Below, piece by piece: positions 1-5,287 of a DNA stretch of 5,991 nucleotides. The stretch is from JAJTHJ01 sp046316025. Lineage in GTDB: Bacteria > Pseudomonadota > Gammaproteobacteria > Burkholderiales > Burkholderiaceae_F. The notes beneath the pieces were generated by a model, which did not search any database, was not told the origin of the DNA, and saw only the letters and a list, made by a program, of their open reading frames with translations. Within the stretch, counting starts at the first letter, position 1; each line of letters opens with the position of its first letter. A program made the translations under genes and the position numbers. Location of the stretch: the NCBI GenBank assembly GCA_046316025.1, contig JBKCXU010000091.1:1-5991 (forward strand), in the 5' to 3' direction.

Positions 1-42
1 GGGCGGGCCGCCGGCGCCCCCAGGGGGCCCGTGGGGCCCGCG

Positions 43-105
43 GACGCGGGACCCCCGACGCGTCTGGGACCACCGCTGGGTCCACGCTTCCGGGGGAACG
101 ACAAC
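43..105. repeat. Degenerate GC-rich dispersed intergenic repeat
   Basis: This non-coding stretch downstream of frdC is full of short inverted repeats. GACGCG at 43-48 faces CGCGTC at 59-64, GGACC at 67-71 faces GGTCC at 79-83, and TTCC at 88-91 faces GGAA at 95-98. A further GCCCCC/GGGGGC pair lies just outside at 16-28. The string around 78-101 resembles the intergenic repeat of many proteobacteria that has a form like GGTCCCCGCTTTCGCGGGAATGAC, whose translation reads RFRGND; here one frame reads RFRGNDN. The match is by memory and imperfect, so this may be a decayed copy. It could also help end frdC transcription, but no U-tract follows any stem on the minus strand. Confidence 0.4.
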
Positions 106-124
106 AAGCCGGTGTGCAGCCAAG

Positions 125-829
125 TCATTTCAATAGCGCCCAACCGTAACGGACGTACGCCGCCAGCGCGGCCAGCCCGAGCAGCAGGTAGACGATCGCC
201 ACGCTATGCCAGAACAAGAACACCCGCCGCCGCGAAGCGCCGCGCGGGAAGTCCCACTTGACCGCCAGCCGGTACAGCCCGGCAAAGGCATGCACGACCA
301 CCACCGGCAGGAACACCGCGTAGTACAGGATGGCGAGGTGCTCGACGATACGCGTGGCCGAGGCCACGGCGCCGATGTTCTCCGGTTGCAACATCACCAT
401 CCACAGGTGCGGCGCCACCAGGAAGAAGAGCAGAAAGCCGGTGATCGCCTGCTTCCACCACAGCCGCGTGTCATTGTGCTTGAGCAGCGCGCTGTGCGCG
501 TGGAAGGCCTGCCACTGCCGCCAGTTGCCCGGCAGCTTGCGCATGGCGAGCGCCGCGTGGACGAACAACAGCGCAAACAGGATCGCCGCCACCACCGAGA
601 CGAACCACGGTTGCGGGCGCTGGAAGACGAAGGCGCCTTCGAGCGCGCGCGCCACCCAGTCGGCAGCGTCCGGCCCGATCAGGATCGCCGAATCGAGCAG
701 CAGGTGTACGCAGAGGAAGAGACCTAGCAGCAGGCCGGTGGCGCTTTGCGCGGCGTCCAGCCGGGCGGGCCAGCGCGAGGCGCGCTGCGGAGGCGACAAA
801 GGGGTAAAGGAACGCGGCAGTTCCACCAT
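125..829 (-). CDS. frdC: Fumarate reductase / succinate dehydrogenase di-heme cytochrome b subunit (FrdC, Wolinella type)
   Basis: This is the membrane anchor of a quinol:fumarate reductase or succinate:quinone reductase. It carries two b haems across the inner membrane between the quinone site and an FrdAB-type flavoprotein/iron-sulfur pair. The 234 residues form five hydrophobic helices at about 27-51, 74-97, 122-148, 162-190 and 203-229. It aligns without gaps to W. succinogenes FrdC (recalled) at an offset of two residues through helix IV: R-P-A-LD-QSATG-LGLF near 19-38, AMRK-P at 95-100, and GLYRLAVKW at 184-192. Haem ligands are H42, H91, H141 and H180; H112 and H118 are also kept, as is E64 (quinol-site E66). 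V178 replaces E180. The start is secure because an in-frame TAA lies three codons upstream (839-841). No clear ribosome-binding site is visible. No frdA begins in the 124 bases downstream, and the upstream neighbour is divergent. The C-terminus is shorter than Wolinella's. Family assignment is very sure; the direction of catalysis is not. Confidence 0.93.
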   Translation of the reverse strand: MVELPRSFTPLSPPQRASRWPARLDAAQSATGLLLGLFLCVHLLLDSAILIGPDAADWVARALEGAFVFQRPQPWFVSVVAAILFALLFVHAALAMRKLPGNWRQWQAFHAHSALLKHNDTRLWWKQAITGFLLFFLVAPHLWMVMLQPENIGAVASATRIVEHLAILYYAVFLPVVVVHAFAGLYRLAVKWDFPRGASRRRVFLFWHSVAIVYLLLGLAALAAYVRYGWALLK

Positions 830-1060
830 AGCTGCGCATTACAACGGATCGATCGAGCGACAGCCTTGACTTACCGCAATGGACAGTGGGCGCTTGCGCA
901 ACCTCCATGGCTCAGGGTTGGCGCGCGGCGCAGCAGCCGCAATCGTCCAGCGGACGCGACCTTGCCCACCGCGTAGAAACGGTTGACTGGTGCAACCATC
1001 CTCCCATCCACTACATTCGCTTCCCCTAAACCACGCTTGCATCGGCAGGCAGCAACCGCC
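830..1060. other. Divergent intergenic region between frdC and the amidohydrolase gene
   Basis: These 231 bases must hold the 5' control regions of both divergent genes. I see the -10-like TGTAAT for frdC, and a small dyad GGTTG-N7-CAACC at 981-997 upstream of the amidohydrolase gene. A TTGACT at 983-988 resembles a -35 box but has no -10 at normal spacing. GGCAGG at 1045-1050 is a possible ribosome-binding site, ten bases before the ATG at 1061. No FNR-like TTGAT-N4-ATCAA site is visible, although one might be expected for an anaerobic respiratory gene. Confidence 0.5.
838..843 (-). promoter_or_regulatory. Possible -10 element of frdC
   Basis: On the minus strand TGTAAT matches five of six positions of the sigma-70 -10 consensus. 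Its downstream edge lies eight bases before the frdC ATG, so transcription would begin at or next to the start codon, giving an almost leaderless mRNA. This fits the lack of a Shine-Dalgarno sequence. No good -35 hexamer sits 16-18 bases upstream, so the call is weak. Confidence 0.22.
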
Positions 1061-1123
1061 ATGCGTAGTTTTCTGATCATCGGGATGGCGCTTGCCGCGC
1101 TCGGGGCAGCGTCCGTCGAGGCA
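1061..1123 (+). other. Signal peptide of the amidohydrolase
   Basis: The first 21 codons encode one arginine at position 2, a hydrophobic core of about 15 residues (FLIIGMALAALGAAS) and a signal-peptidase I-like V-E-A before Q22. An alternative A-Q-A site ends at residue 23 but would place proline at +1, which usually blocks cleavage. No lipobox cysteine is present, so it is not a lipoprotein. Confidence 0.7.
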
Positions 1124-2431
1124 CAGGCCCCCGCGCCCGGTGGAGCACCGGCACCGGGATCGGCGGTGTCGGCGGTTCTGTTCGAGAACGTTCGCGTCTT
1201 CGACGGCAAGAGCGAACGCTTGTCGCCGCCGTCGTACGTGCTGGTGGTCGGCAACACGATCCAGTCGATCTCCGCCTCGGCCCTCGCCGCGCCACCGAAC
1301 GCAACGCTCACGCGCATCGCCGGCGGCGGCCGCACGCTGATGCCGGGGCTGATCGACAACCATGTGCACATCGTGATGACCGCGAACACGCAGGCGCAGA
1401 TGCTCGATCCGCAGTCGAGCTTCGCGACCATCGAGGCGCGTGGCACTGAAGAAGCGCGCCAGATGCTGTTGCGCGGCTTCACCACGGTGCGCGATCTGGG
1501 CGGGCCGACCTTCGGCATCAAGCGCGCAATCGACGCCGGCCAGGCGATCGGCCCGCGCATCTACCCGAGCGGCGCCATGGTGTCGCAGACCTCGGGCCAC
1601 GGCGACTCGCGGCTGCCGACCGAACGCTCGCGGCGCTTTTTCGGCAAGCCTTCGCTCGGCGAAGAGCTGGGCTTTAACTTCATCGCCGACGGCCGCGACG
1701 AGGTGCTGACCGCGACGCGCGAGAACCTGCGCTTCGGCGCCTCGCAGATCAAGGTGATGGCGGGCGGCGGCGCGGCGAGCGACTACGACCCGCTCGATGT
1801 CACGCAGTACACGCTCGACGAACTCAAGGCTGCCGTCGAGGCCGCCGACGACTGGAACACCTACGTCGCGGTGCACGCCTACACGGTCAAGGCGGTGCGC
1901 CGCGCCGTCGAGGCGGGCGTCAAGGTGATCGAGCACGGCCAGTTGCTCGACGAGGCGACCATGAAGAGCCTCGGCGACAAGGGCGTCTTTCTGTCGCTGC
2001 AGGCGCTCGATCCGGCGCCGGCCGGCGCAGCGCTCGAGGTGCGCAAGAAGAAAGACGAAGTCGTCGGCGGCACCGACAACGCCTTTACCTGGGCCCGGCA
2101 ATACAAGGTCCGTCTCTTGTGGGGCACGGACTTCCTGTTCAACCCGGCACAGAACGAGAACCAGAACAAGGACATTCTCAAGCTCAAGCGCTGGTTCAGC
2201 CCGGCGCAGGCCTTGCGGCTGATCACCTACGACAACGCGCAGGTGTTCGCGCTGTCCGGGCCGCGCAACCCCTACCCCGGCAAGCTCGGCGTCGTCGAGC
2301 CCGGCGCCTACGCCGACCTGCTGCTGGTCGACGGCGACCCGACCGTGAATCTCGACCTGCTGGCCGACCCGGCCCGCAATTTTCTCGTCATCATGAAGGA
2401 CGGCCGGATCTATAAAGACACGCTGAAGTAA
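1061..2431 (+). CDS. Exported metal-dependent amidohydrolase (imidazolonepropionase/prolidase-like, COG1228 type)
   Basis: This is a predicted secreted or periplasmic TIM-barrel amidohydrolase of 456 residues with a binuclear metal site. Residues 1-21 look like a signal peptide (MRSFLIIGMALAALGAASVEA), with likely cleavage after V-E-A, followed by an Ala/Pro/Gly-rich stretch to about 38. Metal and catalytic residues run in family order: H101-x-H103 in GLIDNHVH, the likely carboxylated lysine K231 in QIKVMAGGG, H272 in VAVHAYT, H292 in IEHG, and D357 in LLWGTDF. SGHGD (178-182) and the C-terminal PGAYADLLLVDGDP beta-sandwich segment (414-427) are also typical. Characterised relatives include prolidase-like enzymes acting on Xaa-Pro or Xaa-Arg/Lys dipeptides; the substrate here cannot be read from sequence. 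An in-frame TTG at 983 would add 26 residues but would bury the signal peptide, so ATG 1061 is preferred. It stands alone, divergent from frdC. Family call is firm; substrate is unknown. Confidence 0.92.
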   Translation: MRSFLIIGMALAALGAASVEAQAPAPGGAPAPGSAVSAVLFENVRVFDGKSERLSPPSYVLVVGNTIQSISASALAAPPNATLTRIAGGGRTLMPGLIDNHVHIVMTANTQAQMLDPQSSFATIEARGTEEARQMLLRGFTTVRDLGGPTFGIKRAIDAGQAIGPRIYPSGAMVSQTSGHGDSRLPTERSRRFFGKPSLGEELGFNFIADGRDEVLTATRENLRFGASQIKVMAGGGAASDYDPLDVTQYTLDELKAAVEAADDWNTYVAVHAYTVKAVRRAVEAGVKVIEHGQLLDEATMKSLGDKGVFLSLQALDPAPAGAALEVRKKKDEVVGGTDNAFTWARQYKVRLLWGTDFLFNPAQNENQNKDILKLKRWFSPAQALRLITYDNAQVFALSGPRNPYPGKLGVVEPGAYADLLLVDGDPTVNLDLLADPARNFLVIMKDGRIYKDTLK

Positions 2432-2450
2432 GCCGCCGGCGCACTCCCGT

Positions 2451-2472
2451 GGGCGGCGCTGTTCCGCCCTTT
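2451..2472 (+). terminator. Possible intrinsic terminator after the amidohydrolase gene
   Basis: GGGCGG at 2451-2456 pairs with CCGCCC at 2464-2469 across a seven-base loop, and three T residues follow (2470-2472). It begins 19 bases after the stop codon. The all-GC six-pair stem is reasonable, but the T-run is short, so Rho-dependent termination or simple 3'-end protection is equally possible. An overlapping alternative pairs GCCGCC 2432-2437 with GGCGGC 2452-2457. Confidence 0.4.
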
Positions 2473-2568
2473 GATGGCCGTCCTGCTCGCCGGCCGGCGC
2501 GGCACCTACCGTATACGGCCCCGTAGCCAGCGGTAGTTCAGCGGTTCGTCGAGGTGATGGGGCGCAAG

Positions 2569-2588
2569 CAGGCCCGAGCTCGGGCCTG
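2569..2588. repeat. Perfect 20-bp palindrome
   Basis: CAGGCCCGAGCTCGGGCCTG is identical to its own reverse complement over all 20 bases. As RNA it would form an eight-pair stem with an AGCT loop. It lies 21 bases upstream of the candidate -35 hexamer of the Nfn gene, with a second palindrome (2590-2599) in between. It could be an operator for a dimeric regulator or part of a bidirectional terminator. A T-rich run (TTTTCTT, 2605-2611) follows only after the second palindrome. Confidence 0.6.
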
Positions 2589-2609
2589 AACCCGCGGGTA
2601 GGTGTTTTC

Positions 2610-2638
2610 TTGGCAGGGCAGATCGGGGTTCATTGAAT
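2610..2638 (+). promoter_or_regulatory. Candidate sigma-70 promoter of the Nfn fusion gene
   Basis: TTGGCA at 2610-2615 matches five of six positions of the -35 consensus. TTGAAT at 2633-2638 matches four of six of the -10 consensus, including the terminal T. The spacer is exactly 17 bases. Transcription would start near 2645, about 135 bases before the ATG. This is the best promoter-like pair I found in the region, but such matches also occur by chance. Confidence 0.35.
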
Positions 2639-2781
2639 CGATGCGTTGGACTACGGTGGCCCTTCCATCTTTCCGCATCGCGCAAACGCAAGCCGCGTTA
2701 CAAAAGGCGCATTGACCGCCATCAAGCCTTGCGGCGCGCGCGGTGCGACGATGCTCGCGGGCCAACGACAGGCACGGCGCG

Positions 2782-5115
2782 ATGTACACGATCCTCAAGC
2801 GCGAGACGTTTTCCGACACGACCTTCTTGTGGGATGTGCTGGCGCCCGACGTGGCGGCATCGGCACAGCCCGGCCACTTTGTGATGCTGCGGCTGCACGA
2901 GGGCGCCGAGCGCGTGCCGCTGACCGTCGCCGACTACGACCGCGCCGCCGGCACGGTGACGCTGGTGGTGCAGGCGCTGGGCAAGACCACGGTCGAGATG
3001 CGCGACCGCTACAAGGCAGGCGACAGCTTTGCCGACTTTGTCGGGCCGCTCGGGCTGCCGCAGCACGTCGCCAAGCTGGGCCACGTGGTGCTGGTGGGCG
3101 GTGGGTTGGGTGTGGCGCCGGTGTACCCGCAACTGCGGGCCTTCAAAGAGGCGGGCAACCGCTGCACGTCCATCGTCGGCTTCCGCAACAAGGACCTGGT
3201 CTTCTGGGAAGATCGCTTTGCCGCCGAGAGCGACCGGCTGCTGGTCTGCACCGACGACGGCAGCTACGGCCGGCCGGGGTTCGTGACCGCGGCGCTGCAA
3301 GAGGTGCTTGAGCAGGACAGGCCCGACCTCGTGATCGCCATCGGCCCGCTGCCGATGATGCGTGCCTGCGTGGAAACCACGCGCCCCTTTGGCGTGAAGA
3401 CGATGGTGTCGTTGAACGCCATCATGGTCGACGGCACCGGCATGTGCGGCTCCTGCCGCGTGACCGTGGACGGCAAGATCAAGTTCGCCTGCGTGGACGG
3501 GCCGGACTTCGACGGCCATCAGGTGGACTTCGACGAGCTGATGCTGCGGCAGAAGCGCTTTCGCGCGCAGGAGGCCAAGGCCAATGAGGACTACGCGCAC
3601 GTCTGCAATGCCGAGCGGCTGCTGATCCAGCAAGGCAAGCGCAATTACAAGAAGTACAAGGACCTCGCTCCGCACGCCACCCCGATGCCGGAGCGCGATG
3701 CGCTGGAGCGCTCGCGCAACTTCAAGGAAGTGAACCTCGGTTACGCGCTGGCCGATGCGCTGGCCGAGGCCGAGCGCTGCATCCAGTGCGCCAAGGCGAC
3801 CTGTGTGGCCGGCTGCCCGGTGGGGATCGACATCCCCGGCTTTATCCGCCGGCTGCTGGTGCGGGATCTGGACGGCGCCCTGGCCGTCATCAACGAGGCG
3901 AATTTGTTTCCGTCGGTCTGCGGCCGCGTGTGCCCGCAGGAGTCGCAATGCGAGGCGCAGTGCATCGTCGGCCGCAAGGTGGAAAGTGTGGCCATCGGCC
4001 GGCTGGAACGCTTTGTCGGCGACAACGCCAAGCCGCGCGCGCCGGTGAAGGTCGAGGCGCAAAAGCTCGGTCGGGTTGCGGTCGTGGGTTCCGGGCCGTC
4101 GGGTTTGGCGGTCGCGGCCGATCTCGCCAAGCAGGGCGCCGAAGTCGTCGTCTACGAGGCGCTGCACGTGGTGGGCGGCGTGCTTCAGTACGGCATCCCG
4201 GCGTTTCGGCTGCCGCGCGAGATCATCGCCCGCGAGGTCGAAGGGCTGCGCGCGATGGGAGTGCAGTTCGAGACCAACAAGGTTGTCGGTAAGACCTTCA
4301 CCGTGCCGCAGTTGATGGAAGAGCGCAGCTTCGACGCGGTGTTCGTCGGCGCGGGCGCGGGGGCGCCAAGCTTCCTCGGCATCCCCGGCGAGTACGCCGG
4401 GCAGGTCTACTCGGCCAACGAGTTCCTGACGCGCGTGAACCTGATGGGCGGCGACCGCTTCCCGTATCTGGACACGCCGGTGGCGATGGGCAAAAGCGTG
4501 GTGGTGATCGGCGCCGGCAATACCGCGATGGACTGCCTGCGCGTGGCCAAGCGCCTGGGCGCGCCCACCGTGCGCTGCGTGTATCGCCGCTCCGAGGCCG
4601 AGGCGCCGGCGCGCATCGAAGAGCTGCGCCACGCGAAGGAAGAAGGCATCGAGTTCTTCTTCCTGCACGGCCCGGTGGAGATCCACGCCGATGCCGAAGG
4701 CAATGTGCGCGGCATGAAGGTGGAGAAGATGGAACTCGGCGAGCCCGACGCGCGCGGCCGCCGCAAGCCCGTGCCGACCGGCGAAATGGTCGAACTGGAA
4801 TGCGACACCGTGATCTACGCGCTCGGCACGCAGGCCAACCCGATCGTCACGCAAAGCACGCCCGGGCTGGCGCTGAACCAGTGGGGCTACATCGTCGCCG
4901 ACGAGTCCACGCAGGCCACCAGCGTGCGCGGCGTGTTTGCCGGGGGCGACATCGTCACCGGCGGCGCCACCGTGATCCTGGCGATGGGCGCCGGGCGGCG
5001 CGCAGCGAAGGCGATTGGCGCGTGGCTTGCGAGCGGCAAGGCGTCTTGGCCGCCGGTGGTTGAGACGGCGCCCGCGGAAAAGCCTGCCCTCGCCGAGGGC
5101 GAGGCGGCGGCATGA
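2782..5115 (+). CDS. nfnAB: Fused NfnA-NfnB: NADH-dependent ferredoxin:NADP+ oxidoreductase (NfnS/SudB-NfnL/SudA) in one chain
   Basis: Cytosolic flavo-iron-sulfur enzyme of 777 residues joining two subunits that are usually separate. Residues 1 to about 275 are the small subunit: FAD contacts near RVPLTVADYD (44-53), NAD-binding VGGGLGVAP (105-113), and a [2Fe-2S] site with C222, C225, C237 and D217, an arrangement known in Nfn with aspartate as fourth ligand. From about 296 it is the large subunit, related to the glutamate synthase beta chain: C333/C336/C341/C345 and C380/C384/C390/C394 for [4Fe-4S] clusters, FAD-binding GSGPSG (436-441), NADP-binding GAGNTA (577-582) with RRS (602-604), and GGDIVTGGA (721-729) near the flavin. 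The linker is about 20-25 residues. Characterised Nfn bifurcates electrons from NADPH to NAD+ and ferredoxin, or runs in reverse; fusion proteins are often annotated as a DHOD B/glutamate synthase bifunctional protein. No GltB-type large subunit is nearby. ATG 2782 has GACAGG nine bases upstream; GTG 2743 would add 13 unrelated residues. Domain calls are firm, bifurcation is inferred. Confidence 0.9.
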   Translation: MYTILKRETFSDTTFLWDVLAPDVAASAQPGHFVMLRLHEGAERVPLTVADYDRAAGTVTLVVQALGKTTVEMRDRYKAGDSFADFVGPLGLPQHVAKLGHVVLVGGGLGVAPVYPQLRAFKEAGNRCTSIVGFRNKDLVFWEDRFAAESDRLLVCTDDGSYGRPGFVTAALQEVLEQDRPDLVIAIGPLPMMRACVETTRPFGVKTMVSLNAIMVDGTGMCGSCRVTVDGKIKFACVDGPDFDGHQVDFDELMLRQKRFRAQEAKANEDYAHVCNAERLLIQQGKRNYKKYKDLAPHATPMPERDALERSRNFKEVNLGYALADALAEAERCIQCAKATCVAGCPVGIDIPGFIRRLLVRDLDGALAVINEANLFPSVCGRVCPQESQCEAQCIVGRKVESVAIGRLERFVGDNAKPRAPVKVEAQKLGRVAVVGSGPSGLAVAADLAKQGAEVVVYEALHVVGGVLQYGIPAFRLPREIIAREVEGLRAMGVQFETNKVVGKTFTVPQLMEERSFDAVFVGAGAGAPSFLGIPGEYAGQVYSANEFLTRVNLMGGDRFPYLDTPVAMGKSVVVIGAGNTAMDCLRVAKRLGAPTVRCVYRRSEAEAPARIEELRHAKEEGIEFFFLHGPVEIHADAEGNVRGMKVEKMELGEPDARGRRKPVPTGEMVELECDTVIYALGTQANPIVTQSTPGLALNQWGYIVADESTQATSVRGVFAGGDIVTGGATVILAMGAGRRAAKAIGAWLASGKASWPPVVETAPAEKPALAEGEAAA

Positions 5116-5119
5116 GCCA

Positions 5120-5240
5120 CGCCCCCACCCTAGCCCTCCCCCGCTTCGCAGGGGAGGGAACTCTATCTCTCCGCTCGGTGCAACGAACGGCTCCGTCCTA
5201 TTCCCTCCCCCGCCTGCGGGGGAGGGCTAGGGTGGGGGCG
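5120..5240. repeat. Inverted-repeat REP/BIME-like element between the Nfn and rubrerythrin genes
   Basis: Two arms of about 40 bases (5120-5160 and 5201-5240) are near-perfect reverse complements around a 40-base centre. Their outer 25 bases are identical and their inner ends share GGGGAGGGAA. Each arm is itself a hairpin: CCCTCCCC 5134-5141 with GGGGAGGG 5151-5158, and an 11-pair stem 5203-5213 with 5216-5226 around a CT loop. The motif TAGCCCTCCCCCGC is one I recognise from dispersed repeats in beta- and gammaproteobacteria. It starts four bases after the Nfn stop codon, so it would sit in the 3' end of that transcript and could protect the RNA or end transcription. No transposase is encoded, so any mobility would be in trans. 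Confidence 0.82.
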
Positions 5241-5274
5241 CGAGCCTCACAACGCTGCACGGCGCCCGCAAGCG

Positions 5275-5279
5275 AAGGA
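5275..5279 (+). promoter_or_regulatory. Ribosome-binding site of the rubrerythrin gene
   Basis: AAGGA lies eight bases before the ATG at 5288, a near-ideal position. It supports this start and translation independent of the upstream gene. No clear promoter is visible between the repeat element and this site. Confidence 0.7.
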
Positions 5280-5287
5280 ACAAGACC

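Larger units (their letters stand above)
2432..2781 (+). other. 350-bp non-coding region upstream of the Nfn fusion gene
   Basis: I find no convincing gene here. Short open frames on both strands have no start signals or recognisable protein features. In order it holds the terminator-like hairpin (2451-2472), a group of overlapping palindromes (2506-2536), a perfect 20-bp palindrome (2569-2588), a 10-bp palindrome ACCCGCGGGT (2590-2599), a promoter-like pair (2610-2638), and a small AACGC/GCGTT hairpin (2685-2699). If that promoter is used, the Nfn transcript has an untranslated leader of about 135 bases, long enough for regulation, though I recognise no known riboswitch. Confidence 0.6.

Noticed and set aside
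206..869. Two plus-strand open frames across frdC
   Set aside because: No ribosome-binding site or domain is seen, their composition is typical of antisense frames, and the minus-strand FrdC alignment is decisive.
983..1060. Upstream TTG start for the amidohydrolase
   Set aside because: It would add 26 polar residues in front of a clear signal peptide. The ATG at 1061 gives a proper exported N-terminus.
839..2101. Open frame of about 420 codons on the minus strand, opposite the amidohydrolase gene
   Set aside because: Arginine-rich, low-information translation with no motif, lying opposite a gene with a full catalytic residue set.
2531..2605. tRNA-like string (GGTAGTTCAGCGGTT) suggesting a D-arm
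   Set aside because: No matching acceptor stem, anticodon arm or T-arm can be placed at tRNA spacing, so it is a chance resemblance.
2612..2625. Possible sigma-54 -24/-12 promoter in TTGGCAGG
   Set aside because: The -12 GC dinucleotide is absent at the required spacing, whereas the sigma-70 pair fits with a 17-base spacer.
2743..2781. GTG start for the Nfn fusion
   Set aside because: The family begins at the MYTIL-like strand, and the 13 extra residues have no counterpart in it. ATG 2782 has an acceptable ribosome-binding site.
2722..4854. Open frame of about 710 codons on the minus strand, opposite the Nfn fusion gene
   Set aside because: Its translation is dominated by H, R, A, V, G and D with no recognisable domain, as expected from the mirror of a GC-rich gene. 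The opposite frame carries complete, ordered Nfn motifs.
2782..5115. Reading the large gene as glutamate synthase small subunit (gltD)
   Set aside because: The fused N-terminal half with a [2Fe-2S] site and NAD-binding domain is absent from GltD, and no gltB is adjacent; Nfn explains both halves.
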